From: Cryoendolithus antarcticus
Taxonomy: Eukaryota > Ascomycota > Dothideomycetes > Cladosporiales > Cladosporiaceae
Assembly: GCA_002077065.1 (NCBI GenBank)
Contig: NAJO01000014.1
Location: forward strand, 744,001-808,000
Length of the DNA: 64,000 bases
Direction of reading: 5' to 3'
Both the position numbers and the translations under genes were made by a program. The notes beneath the pieces were generated by a model. It had not been told where the DNA came from and did not search any database. It saw nothing but the letters and a program-made list of their open reading frames with translations. Positions 41,252 through 51,522 of the stretch are shown piece by piece. Numbering within the stretch: position 1 is the stretch's first letter; each line of letters opens with the position of its first letter.

Positions 41252-43416
41252 CCATGGCTCGCTATCCAACATTCGAGGAGCACAAGAGTGACCCTATCAA
41301 AGGCATCAAACGCTGCGACGAGTTGCTACGAAAGCAGCCTCAAGATATTAGCCTGCTCACCACAAAGTTGAGCCTCTTGGCAATCACCAATGATCAGGAT
41401 AAGGTCAACGAGACGATCTCCAACCTCGTGTCGACACAGACTCGGGACTTGAACGAACTCGCCGTGATCGACGAAGCTGTCTCGGAATGTGTTCGAGATG
41501 CAACCTATCCACTTCCCCTGACCTCTGGTTCTGAAGTCGCGAAGCTATGGGAGCACGCAGCAAAGGCAACGTCAAACGTCAATGCACGACTCGACTACCA
41601 TTCGTTGCGTTTCTCGCGTGCGATCTACGACAATCGGATACAGGACGCTCAAACTGCTTTGATCCAGCTTAAAGTGCTGCAACCAAAGAACCGGGTGTTC
41701 TACATGGCTCATGCGATATACACGCAACTGCTTTCCACTGGCAAGGAAGATTTGCAATCGAGACTTGCGTTGTCGCTTGCCAGGAAGGCTGTCAGTGAGG
41801 GATTCGATGGCGACAAGGAACTCGATTGCCGAGTGCCTGGTCAGATCTTTGCGTTACAAAGCGCGAAGGCTGACGTTGACGGTATCGCGAATAAGCGATT
41901 CGCGGAGAGCAAGCAGATGTTTGATGCTTTGAAGCCTGTAACTGTGACGAATGGCGACGTGACGCACGACTCCACTGCCACGGATGCATCGAACGCTGCA
42001 GTCGGCACATCACAGTGGCTCGACGATATGATTGACCAAGCTAAAGTGCAGTTCACAAGCATACTGACCAGCCCAGACAAGACAAAGCTGCAGTCTTTTG
42101 CCGCGGATATAGTGCGATCATATCGCAAAGCTACGGAGGCAATGAACCGGGCACGCTACCGCAGTGTACACGACCTCATGTTCCTCGCCATCTCTGCTCT
42201 GATCAAGGTCTGGGATCTGACTTCGGACCATGCACCACTGTTGCAAGCAGCCGCTTTATCCGAGTCTCTGCTGTTTGATAACCCGCAGATCCACGAGGCT
42301 AAAGTTATCCTGGTACATCTCTACACTTGCCTCGATCTTGGCGCATTGGCTCTCAAACACTGGCTGTCGCTCGCTGTCAAGGAAGTTCAGTACGATACGA
42401 TCGGCCATATCTTCCTCGCACGCATCTCGGACGTCCTTCCTATCAAGCCCGCCTCTGCGAAAGGTAAGCATAGCGATCCGTACGACATTCTCGCTACCGC
42501 ACTAGCAGTGTACGATCGTTGCGAAGCCAATCTAGCCCGTGCGGAAGCAGGCGTACTTGAAAGTGGGCAGACAGGTATGATATTGGACTTGCATGATCTG
42601 CGAGAGAATCTGCGGCAAAGTGTCAGCAGGCGGATCTTCGCGCTCGAGCAGCTTCGGGCTGCGCGAGCAGATGGGCGACCCAGCGTCCTGCATATCAAGC
42701 CCCGATTGTTGGCGCAGTGGCTAGATGTGAGGGATAATAGAGACTTTAAGGCTACGTTCAACTTTGGTTTCGACGTCGAGACTGTACTACACGGCATGCA
42801 GAATACGGAGGAGTGGCTGCTATGCCGTCTGGCAGAGGAGACTGTACGCTGCCTGGCTAGCGGTGCTTCTTCACCAATCAAGGACCCTGAGAAGCTACTT
42901 GAAAGACTCGGTGACCTTACCGCGGAACGCAAGAACGGGTCGCTCTCGTCGCTGTCTGAAGCTGAGGAGTTCGCTCTGAGGATATCGCATGTGCTCCTGC
43001 GACAGCTGCTCCAAGGCACGACTTCAGAAGGTTTGGCGATGCTGACACAAAAGCTTGACATCATGACCTCGCCCAAGTCCCAAAATACTTCATCGGCCTT
43101 TCCCTTACATCTCCGAGACTGCCACGCACTGCTCTCAATTCTTGACACCCTCGTTCTCTGTATGAATGACAAGAAATCATCGCTCTCTGCTCCAGCTGAG
43201 TTCAAAGAGCTCAGTATGAAGTCTGATAGGCTTGCGAAGGACCTGAGGAAAGATGCACAAGGTGTTGTTGCGAGCATTGAGGAAATAGACCTGAAGCAGG
43301 CTCTGGACTTGGAGGGAGAGGTGGGCAAGGTGATCTCGGAGGGCGGAAAGGAAGGAGTGGTGAGATTCTGCCAGGAGGTAAAGAGTGCTGTGGCTGCTAA
43401 CTGGGCCAAGCGATGA
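41248..43416 (+). CDS. MDM20: NatB auxiliary subunit (Mdm20/Naa25)
   Basis: This 722-residue single-exon protein matches the auxiliary subunit of the NatB N-terminal acetyltransferase, which helps the Naa20 catalytic subunit acetylate Met-Asp, Met-Glu and Met-Asn starts at the ribosome. The sequence is helical TPR-like throughout. Telling parts are LLTTKLSLLAITNDQDKVNE near the N-terminus, ALIQLKVLQPKNRVFYMAHA, and the central LVHLYTCLDLGALALKHW followed by VKEVQYDTIGHIFL, the conserved 'K-Q-DT' part of the Mdm20 domain. The start could be either M of MTMARYPTF. It is shorter than many filamentous relatives (above 900), so the N- or C-terminal edge may be divergent, but no break is visible. 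There is no catalytic site, as expected. Confidence 0.8.
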   Translation: MTMARYPTFEEHKSDPIKGIKRCDELLRKQPQDISLLTTKLSLLAITNDQDKVNETISNLVSTQTRDLNELAVIDEAVSECVRDATYPLPLTSGSEVAKLWEHAAKATSNVNARLDYHSLRFSRAIYDNRIQDAQTALIQLKVLQPKNRVFYMAHAIYTQLLSTGKEDLQSRLALSLARKAVSEGFDGDKELDCRVPGQIFALQSAKADVDGIANKRFAESKQMFDALKPVTVTNGDVTHDSTATDASNAAVGTSQWLDDMIDQAKVQFTSILTSPDKTKLQSFAADIVRSYRKATEAMNRARYRSVHDLMFLAISALIKVWDLTSDHAPLLQAAALSESLLFDNPQIHEAKVILVHLYTCLDLGALALKHWLSLAVKEVQYDTIGHIFLARISDVLPIKPASAKGKHSDPYDILATALAVYDRCEANLARAEAGVLESGQTGMILDLHDLRENLRQSVSRRIFALEQLRAARADGRPSVLHIKPRLLAQWLDVRDNRDFKATFNFGFDVETVLHGMQNTEEWLLCRLAEETVRCLASGASSPIKDPEKLLERLGDLTAERKNGSLSSLSEAEEFALRISHVLLRQLLQGTTSEGLAMLTQKLDIMTSPKSQNTSSAFPLHLRDCHALLSILDTLVLCMNDKKSSLSAPAEFKELSMKSDRLAKDLRKDAQGVVASIEEIDLKQALDLEGEVGKVISEGGKEGVVRFCQEVKSAVAANWAKR

Positions 43417-44043
43417 GAGCTTGTGCAAGTCAGTATAACAGGCGAGCTCAAGTTGATGATTGCGCTTGGCCGGAGCTTTCACACGCCGAGCACGATCTTG
43501 CAGCAATCCCTACAGCAGCCAAAGTCGATCGTCGGTACTATGGACACGCGATGCGTCCGCAGCGCATATGCATATGCGCAGGCTTCTAATAATACGGCTA
43601 CGGAGACTCACTAGTCCAGCAACGGCCAGAGAAGCGCTGCGAAGGGTAGGAGAAGCTGTAGAGGTGGAGGTTGTCCGGCACATCTGTCCAACGCAGGCAT
43701 GCATATCGTGCGCTATCGATGATCAATCCGTACCCTTTTACTGCACTTGGCGAGTAATGAAACTTCATGAGGCTCATTCAATTCGAGCGTGGCCTGGTCT
43801 GCTCATTCACGCGACCCACGATCGCTCCTTCCTGTGTGCAACTGGCTACAAATATCAAAGCACGGTGCAACGAATGAGTCAGTTCGACGGTCGTCGCTAG
43901 CGCAAGAAGAGTTCCGTACATCTGCAAAGTGGATGCTGAGTTCTCGCGAGTTCTTCGTTAATGCACACAACCGATCAAAGCTGATAGCTTCTCGTACTTC
44001 GACCTTGATCCACCAGATATCTTCCAACCCTACGCACCCCACG
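43417..44043. other. Intergenic, MDM20 to pseudogene
   Basis: These 627 bases hold no convincing gene, and might include the former promoter of the decayed gene that follows. Confidence 0.4.
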
Positions 44044-45581
44044 ATGGCGAGCCGTGCGAACCAAGCCGCAGCGGAGAAGTTTGCACACGCAAGTGCAGCC
44101 GTCATTCGCGGCATCACAAAAGAATACTTGACACGGTCTATCATCGCCTACTTGAATGGGCTATTTCCAGTCCTGCCTGAGCAAATATTTCCGCCGATCA
44201 CTAACCCACTGTTCAGGCACAATGGCAATCGTCGCGACTCAAGGCTCAGGAGTGCGTTCGAGACAATCCAACATGTAGCTTGCCTATACTGGAGCCCCTC
44301 TGCACACGTGCGATCTCTGACTCGACGTTGCTGACTGTGCTGGCCAAGGGGCAACTTCGCACAATGCCCTTCGCACGGGGCGACGAGGAGCTCCTCCGCA
44401 CAGACGCTGTCAAATCAATCCCGGATCGGTAGGAGACATACCTACGACCAGTACGCTTACACACAGTCATGGCTTACGCACTCGAACAGTCACTTCCGCA
44501 CGTACACGGAACTCGACGGCTGCAGCCCAAGAATCGACGTCGTGGCGTACGATGCGGCTAGGAATTTGTATGTTTGCCCTTATTCTTGTGCATATGCGGA
44601 CTGTGCACTGACGCGCTTCTGAACAGCACATACGTCCAACTGCAGCCTCTCAACAAGCAGATCGAGACTTTTCGCGCACTTACGGCCATAGCCGTACGCT
44701 GTCCGCAATTCGCTCGCGCAGCAATGGCAAAGGTGGCGAACTGGACGACCACGAGCTGCTCGACTTCGTCGCGAACATTCCGGAGTTCTGACCAGATCGT
44801 TTCGATACTTCAGGCCCAGACTGTTTCCCTGGCGAGATCGATACTACGGATAGATGGGAGCAGCCTGAGTAGGGTCTCAACGAGGGTCGTCGTTGGACGG
44901 AGATTGTTTGCCTCCCGGACGATTGGGAGGGTATCCTTGAGAAGTATATCGGATCTGAGCTGAAGTCCAGGATCTGTCCAGCTGTTGATGAGATGAAGAC
45001 TGTGGCGGATCTGTCGGACTGGTGGCAGAAGTGCATCTATGTGAGATGACCCCGGTTACTTGTCATTCGCGAATGTTGTTCACCGACGACAGAGGCAAGA
45101 GCATAAATTGCCCATGACTGAAACAGATGACGCATCCACTGCATGCTACACACCCACTTCGTCGGTCGCTGGGGATGGCAGTTGAACGGCCACTCGACTA
45201 CGATCTTTCACGCACTTCATGGGATGTCATCAATCTCACTGACGTACCCCCATACCTTCAGCTTCGCACGCGATCAATCCCGCATCGAGACGCACAGACT
45301 GCGCGTCACAATATCGCCGATTGGAGGGAGGAAATGGGTCTCCTCATGGTCTCCCGTGGTATGTCGACGGGTGTATGACCGTCGCCGAGCTACATTTGAC
45401 AAAGGCGCAAGAAACGTCCCTCGGTCTCCCATTGGAGCTTAAGTTTGCAAGCCTTAGGCATCCAGGCAGAACGAGCTCCACCTCATCGCCAACACCTCTG
45501 TTTCATACTTTGCGGCACCGGCATCCTTTAGGCGGACTCGACGCCGCAATTGTTGGTGGCACGGAGATTGTTGCCTGCTGA
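44044..45581 (+). pseudogene. Decayed protein-coding gene of unknown family
   Basis: The region carries successive protein-like segments in all three frames that follow each other in order, as expected of an old gene with indels. Pieces include MASRANQAAAEKFAHASAAV (44044 on), a run near 44217-44430 ending in an in-frame TAG, then FRTYTELDGCSPRIDVVAYD (frame of 44443). A normal 59-nt intron (44568-44626, GTATGT, CTGAC, AACAG) joins this to TYVQLQPLNKQIETFRAL. A frame shift near 44729 leads into ELDDHELLDFVANIPEF, then TGA and TAG stops, then DDWEGILEKYIGSELKSR. A last stretch moves through frames at 45143 (GRWGWQLNGHSTTIFHALHG), 45300-45377 (IADWREEMGLLM) and 45340-45581 (YVDGCMTVAELHLTK). 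I do not recognise the family. Sequencing error cannot explain five or more shifts plus three stops. Confidence 0.7.
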
Positions 45582-45720
45582 GTTGCTATTAGAGCTAAGT
45601 ACATCCAATTCATACTTCCAAAGTTCCTTGCTCTCTCTATCAGCTACCGTGGCCGTCTCCAGTCCCGGAGCTTGAGCTTCCTTTCTGTTGCCCTTTAGCT
45701 CTACCACAGCAGCGCCAACA

Positions 45721-47333
45721 ATGGACGAACCCTTCACCCTCGTCCCCTCTCCCACCTCCCCCCCTTCCACCAAACCCCTCTACCCAACCCTCCTCTCCCT
45801 CACCTCCGCCAAAACAGCCGACCATGACCTCCAATTCACCGCCTTCCTTCGCACCGCCCACCCCTCAAACATAGTAACATGCACGCCCATGTACAACGCC
45901 AACCTGCTCGCCTTCGCACGCGCTGGCTACGCTTCCGCAACCCGAGACACGGCCACAGACTCCCTCTCTACATGGCGCGGGTACGTGCCACCCAGGACTC
46001 GCTCCGGGCAGGGCGGGCTGGCGGAGCAGGTGCATTTCGCGAAGTACATCTACATCTTCGGAGACATAGCGTATGTGCTGTATACCGTGGGAGCTATGCA
46101 GTATATCCTAGCCGAACGCAGCGATAGTGAGGACGCTCTAGGGCCTTCCGGATCTACGGACAACCTGATCCTCGCGATCGGCGCTTGGCAGTCAAGCATG
46201 AACGGCACGGTGTGGGTGTTTGATGGGTACTGGACTCGATCTGCGGACTTGTATAAGGAAGTCGAGAAAGCCAGCTGGGACAAAGTCATCCTGAAAGAGA
46301 GCATGAAAAAGGACTTGACAAGTGTGATCGAGCGCTTCTTCGACTCGAAAGAAGTCTATGAAGACCTTGGCGTGCCCTGGAAACGCGGGTTGATCTTCGG
46401 TGGGCCGCCGGGGAACGGAAAGACTATAAGCATCAAAGTATGCCTCCTCTCTTGCCCTCACAGCCAAGCTCTCGTCCATCTAATAGCTCTTCTTAGGCCC
46501 TCATGCACACTCTCCTCTTCGAGCGTGCCGAGCCGATCCCAACTCTCTACGTCAAATCCGCCCCAAACTCCTACTCCATCCGCGCAGTCTTCACGCAAGC
46601 CCGCGCTCTCGCGCCCTGCCTCCTCGTCCTCGAAGACATAGAGACTATAGTAACGCCTAACACACGATCGTACTTCTTCAACGAGCTCGACGGCCTCGAG
46701 AACAACGATGGACTGTTTGTGGTCGCTAGCACAAACTTCCTGGAACGCCTCGATCCTGGACTCTCGAAACGACCGTCCCGTTTTGACCGCACGTACATCT
46801 TCCCTCTCCCTGATCTGAAGGAGCGGGTGATGTACTGCGAATTCTGGCGAAGCAAGCTGAAGCATAAGAAGAGCATCGACTTCCCGCTGGAAATGTGCAA
46901 TCCCATGGCCGCCGTGACGGATGACTTCAGCTTCGCGTTTTTGCAGGAGTGCTTCGTCGCTACTCTCTTAATCATCGCTAGAAGGCAACAGGATCGCGAC
47001 GGGACCGACGACGGCGGCGATGACGAGGACTTGCGGAAGTGGAGGCGCTATGAGCTGTTCAAGGTTTTCGAGGAGCAGGCGAAGCTGTTGAGGAAGCAGC
47101 TTGAGGGTAGCAAGACCGTAGCAGTGGAGACTATGACGCTGTCGGAAGCGAGATTGCAGGTCGATGTGCAGGTTGAGGCGCTGCCTGTGCGTGGGCTACG
47201 GCGCAGCGACTCGACCGAAGGACAGCTTCTAGTGTTGCATGCAGAGGCGTCGGAGGATGTGCTGCCGGATCTGCCGTACCAGGCGAAGAAGCAGTATGTG
47301 ATCAACTCGGCGGCGTGGGCGGCGAAGCAGTGA
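45721..47333 (+). CDS. AAA+ ATPase, fungal, unknown client
   Basis: This is an AAA-family ATPase of about 517 residues. Two exons, 45721-46437 and 46497-47333, are joined over a 59-nt intron (GTATGC to TCTTAG, branch CTAAT). The splice links GNGKTISIK to ALMHTLLFERA, the helix after the P-loop, in the usual AAA order. Walker A GPPGNGKT is near residue 231 and Walker B CLLVLEDIE near 285. The sequence RSYFFNELDGLENNDGLFVV, then STNFLERLDPGLSKRPSRFD, carries sensor 1 and the arginine-finger region. The N-terminal 200 residues form a fungal domain I do not recognise, without a signal peptide. The C-terminal part is helical. Substrate and partners are unknown. A (TA)10 tract follows the stop by about 80 bases. 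Confidence 0.83.
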
Positions 47334-47414
47334 TAGGATTGGGTCACAAGGCGGGAGGAATCGATTTGGCGCGCAATAATGATCTGACTTGACGCTAGCA
47401 GCGAGCGTTTTTGC

Positions 47415-47434
47415 TATATATATATATATATATA
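47415..47434. repeat. (TA)10 microsatellite
   Basis: Twenty bases of perfect TA dinucleotides lie between two converging genes, probably in a 3' UTR or spacer. It is potentially variable between strains. Confidence 0.95.
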
Positions 47435-47517
47435 CATGAACGGAAGTATCGTTACACGCTCTCGCTTGAACGCTCGAAATGATGTACATTGATATCGTTG
47501 TCGTGTCCTTCGCACCC

Positions 47518-48762
47518 TCAAGGTGGTTGTGGAGGATCTTGCGGCGGATGTGGCGTGGGCTCATCCGATCCTATCGCTGGTGTTGCGTCCGTTGTCGTGT
47601 TCGTCTGGGCACCGGGCGGCGAGGGTACAGGCGGCTCGTCTTCGTGCTCTCTGGTTTCGATTGACAACTGCGCGTCTGGCTCTCCTGACGGCTCCTGGGT
47701 TGCGGTCTCTACTGGTTCTTCGCCTATCACTGCTTGTGATGGCTCCGGTACCGCAATCGGCGCAGCGCCTGCTGCTTCGAACTGCATCTCCTCTGAAGTC
47801 CTCTCCACGACAGGGGTCTGCGCGAGACTGCTTCCAGTGCCTGTGCTTGTGGTGCCAGCTCGACTTCGCCCTCTTCTGCTCTTTCCACCTTCACTTCTCT
47901 CGCTCATGGTCCGTCGACTGCTCCCTCTGGCTTTTCGCTTTCCTCGTACACTGCCTGTGCGCCCACTACTACTCTCAGTCTCGGGACCTGACACACCGCC
48001 TGTGTTCCGTCGTTCGAGCACCATGGCAAATTCGTCGTCCAATGGCACAGCATCGTCTTCGTCGTCTGACGGGAAGATGTCGCCGCGACTGCTGTAGCTC
48101 CCCGTTGAAGATGCAACGGTGGCGCTTCGCACTCTCCGATGCCCCACTCCTGCTCCTCTCGAAGATGGCGAAGAGTCACCCTCGAGTAGCCCCTCTGCCT
48201 CAGGATCCCTCTTGCCTCTCGCACCAGGATGCTCCTGCAAATCCGCAGCCGTAGGCCGATACCTCGCCGCCTTGCTCTTCCCAAACAGCTTCGAGAAGAA
48301 TGATCCACCCGGCAAAGTGTCAACAGCAGTCCCCTCATGCACTGACTTTCTCCTCCGATCTCGCGGGTAGGTCATGCCTGTCTGCTTTCCGACGGGCTGC
48401 GCTTCAACCACAGTCCCATACCCCGCTCCGACCCCACCAATATCATCTCCGCCCCACCCCAACAGTCCCTCTTCTTCCTCCCCATCCCAATCATCGTAGA
48501 AATCGAAGTTCAGCTCCGCTCTGCCACGACTTCGACCCCGACCTCGCTGCCGGCGGAAGCGATCGCGGTTCTGGAGGTTCAATGATGGACAGCTCGCGTC
48601 CACGCATGTGTAGAAGCAGCCGCCAATGGATGAGAAGCAGGGTCGCACGTAGCTCTGGGAGAAGATGTAGAGATTGCTTTGCGCGGACTCATTGGCGGAC
48701 TCGAGGGTTTGGGTCAGGTCTTGGATGCGCCGGCGGAAGCGGGGGTCGGTCGTGCGGTACAT
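47518..48762 (-). CDS. Conserved-looking low-complexity fungal protein, unknown function
   Basis: I cannot assign a function to this 414-residue single-exon protein. The first 75 residues look ordered: MYRTTDPRFRRRIQDLTQTL is a helix, followed by a cysteine-containing segment (PCFSSIGGCFYTCVDASCPS). A basic [20 protein letters not shown] motif sits next to acidic residues and a glycine-rich stretch. A short central motif (FFSKLFGKSKAARYRPTAAD) may bind a partner. The rest is Ser/Gly/Arg/Pro-rich and likely disordered, with possible phosphorylation sites. The Cys-rich segment plus hydrophobics (YVRPCFSSIGGCFYTCV) might be palmitoylated or membrane-linked (inference). The start has no earlier in-frame ATG. 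Convergent with the AAA gene, divergent to the methyltransferase. Confidence 0.65.
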   Translation of the reverse strand: MYRTTDPRFRRRIQDLTQTLESANESAQSNLYIFSQSYVRPCFSSIGGCFYTCVDASCPSLNLQNRDRFRRQRGRGRSRGRAELNFDFYDDWDGEEEEGLLGWGGDDIGGVGAGYGTVVEAQPVGKQTGMTYPRDRRRKSVHEGTAVDTLPGGSFFSKLFGKSKAARYRPTAADLQEHPGARGKRDPEAEGLLEGDSSPSSRGAGVGHRRVRSATVASSTGSYSSRGDIFPSDDEDDAVPLDDEFAMVLERRNTGGVSGPETESSSGRTGSVRGKRKARGSSRRTMSERSEGGKSRRGRSRAGTTSTGTGSSLAQTPVVERTSEEMQFEAAGAAPIAVPEPSQAVIGEEPVETATQEPSGEPDAQLSIETREHEDEPPVPSPPGAQTNTTTDATPAIGSDEPTPHPPQDPPQPP

Positions 48763-49584
48763 GGCGGCTCACTCACTCAAGGAGGGCGGGGCGGAGTAGC
48801 GAGGTGGGGCATGGGTGCGCAGCGAGCCGGAGGGGCTGTGGCGCATAAATACTTTGCTAGTGCAGTGGCCTGATGATGGGGACGTTGGTGTCATGGACCC
48901 AAGTCAGATGCCAAGCCGTGGAGCTCCGTCCGCGATTCAGCCCTATGGTGGGACAAGGTTTTGGGAACGGCGGCCACGCGACGATGATCATCATTCTTTC
49001 CGCCACAGATACGACACTTCACGCGACGAAGGCCTCATGAGGACATGGCAGCGATCATATCGGCTGCATTATACCAACGCGAAAGCGCCAACGTGCCACA
49101 GTGAGAGCCGCATCATCACTGTCGATGCCCCGATCGACTTGCATGAGCCTGCATACCTCCACTCCACACTCCAACAATCTCCACGTTCCAGACCCGCCGA
49201 AAATCCCAGAGTCAGCACTTTCGAGGTTCGCGGTAAACTGCAGGGGCGTCACTGCCTTGCTCATGGCATGGAATCATGTTTGTGTTTCTTCCTATCGGTA
49301 GTAAGCACCTTTCTGTTGACGACTTGATCGCGTGGCGTTTTCTTGTACTCCCACCCATGTGCTCGCGGTCACACATCGCAGGCGCCATGCAGTAGACCGA
49401 GAGCCTTGTTGCGCCTTCGTCTTAGCGAGCTCGGGTTCTTGACCTTCGATATCTCTTCCTTTGTTCGACTGCGGGATATATGCTGCGGAGATCAAGCATT
49501 GTCGGAATCTGAGGCCGATCACATCGCCCAACGGAAGCGCAAAGTGGACCCGCAATCATGCACTACAGTAAGGCCTCATGAAGC
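48763..49584. other. Divergent promoter region
   Basis: These 822 bases separate the low-complexity protein and the methyltransferase. Short open frames here look random and no repeat is seen. Confidence 0.4.
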
Positions 49585-50846
49585 ATGAGAATCTCGAGTC
49601 AGGCTGACAGAGATTGGCAGTTCGCTACCTATCGAGTCCGAAGATACATGTAAGTCATATATCTCTGAGCCTTGTGTCTTGTCCCAGACGCTGACACAGA
49701 CACCAGGTCAAAGGCAGTGATGTCCAACTCAAAGCCGTCATAGCAGTCACCACAGACCTAGGAGAGACCTTCTACCCTCACGATCTCGACCTCATTGTCT
49801 CCCTGCGCTCCCCAACTCCAGATGCCGAAGGCCACAGCGAGGTCTACCTCCGCCGGAAAGTCCAATGCCCAGCTTACACCCGCGCCCTGCCCATCAGCCT
49901 GAATCTCACACGAAACGATGTGGACTGGCCGGCTTGCCTGCACGTCAATGTCGCCAAGCCCACGACCTCGCGGAATCCAGGCTTCCTCCCTTCAGTCGTG
50001 GACATCTGGTCCTCTCCTCTGAACCCAACAAAAGGCCACTTCGCCTCTGGGCCCCGCATAGAACGTCGATTCACGCCCCTCAACGAGCGACCTCTGACCC
50101 TGATCGAAGAGTCCGGCGACAGCATAGCCCGGCATCTCTGGGATGGTAGCCAGGTTCTCGCACAGCTCATAGATCGGACGATCAACCTTGATACATCCTC
50201 TTCGCCGTTGCCTTTACTCGAGTACGTCCTGATATCGGCTACTTACCGACGAATGCACGTCCTCGAACTCGGGTGTGGTGTAGGCACAGTGGGCTTGAGC
50301 ATCGCGCAGTCGATATCAGATACCGATATCATCCTCACCGATCTCTCTGATGTCCAGGAGCTCGTCGAGGCGAATATCGCGAGGCTAAAGCCGGCGATCA
50401 ACAGCAAAGTCTCCTTTCGACCGCTAGATTGGGAGGCGCCCGTTCCTCAGCAAGTACAATCCCGATCGCATGATCTCATAATCGTCAGCGAATGCACATA
50501 CAACACCGCCACGCTGCCTGCATTGATCTCCACACTCCTGGCTCTTCTCGTCCGCAGCCCCAAGGCCGTGATCCTGGTTGCCACGAAGCGCCGACATCCA
50601 GACGAAGCTGTCTTCTTCGACCTCATGCAAAACGCTGGTCTAGTACTGGACTGCCAAACGACAGTGCCTCTTCCTGGCGTCATGGGCGAGGGCTACGCGG
50701 ATGCTGAATCACATGTTGGAGTCTACTGCTATGTGGGCAGAGGACATAGACTGAGCCTGAGCCCTAGAGGGAGTGAGGGAGAAGTGACGAAGAGTGAAGG
50801 CACAGGGAGAGGGAGGGGAAGGGGCAAAGCAAGGGAGCAGACGTGA
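49585..50846 (+). CDS. Seven-beta-strand methyltransferase (METTL21/FAM86-like)
   Basis: This is a SAM-dependent methyltransferase of the family that methylates lysines in translation factors and chaperones. Two exons are inferred, 49585-49649 and 49700-50846, giving about 403 residues. Exon 1 starts MRISSQADRDWQFATYRVRR. The donor GTAAGT is strong, and of several AG acceptors only GACACAG (49699) keeps the frame (IHQVKGSDVQLKA), though the branch point is not obvious. Motif I LELGCGVGTVGLSI lies near residue 210, with the acidic motif II ILTDLSDVQELVEANI next. SECTYNT stands where family members carry a D/E-x-x-Y motif. The N-terminal 170 residues are beta-rich and fungal. The tail is Arg/Gly-rich (GRGRGRGKAREQT). 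The substrate cannot be told from sequence. Confidence 0.78.
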
Positions 50847-51522
50847 TCGCGATGTTGGAGCTTGAGATGGGTAATGTTCTGGCTCTTGCATTGCTAGTAT
50901 GGCTCTAGGGAGTATTCAGTGGCGTTGTGGATGACGTGGTACGCATGATGGTGGGACAATTTGGGCAATTTGGGCGCATGGAGGAGGGAATTGGCTTCGA
51001 GGAAGCATGATAGGTGGGTTTAGGAAGTTCAGGAACACTTGCATACATGATAGCGTGACCTGCGGTGATCAGAACTCCGAGGATCTTAATGCTCACACGC
51101 GAAATATCCATTCAATAGGTTGACAAACCTTCGAAAATACATCCGAGGAACAGCGTGCTCGACGTCATATGCTCTTGCATCACGATGCGTGGAGCTACCT
51201 AGGTAGGTATGCAGAAAGGCGTTTGGCTATCCACTAATTGCATTCACACGTACACCCGAACCAAGAGTAATAAGTGTCCCCTGGAACTCATTTGTGAGCC
51301 GTCAGATCGCGCACTCTCTGATTGCACGTTCCCGTATCCCCTGAAAGCCGAGCAACAGCTCACAAGCAAGCACGGCGCGAGGTCGAGTCTCTGATCTCAA
51401 GACAACGACTTCGCCCGGCGTGGCATCTAGGGACGAGCCCGTACGCGAATGAGGGAAGGCTTAATTTGCAGATCGATCACCCATATTGTCATTTTGATCA
51501 CGTAGGGTGCTCGAAGTTCGCC
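50847..51522. other. Intergenic, methyltransferase to TIM-barrel gene
   Basis: These 676 bases separate two same-strand genes. The frame of the next gene is open upstream to 51322 but has no ATG there, so it is not claimed as coding. Confidence 0.45.
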
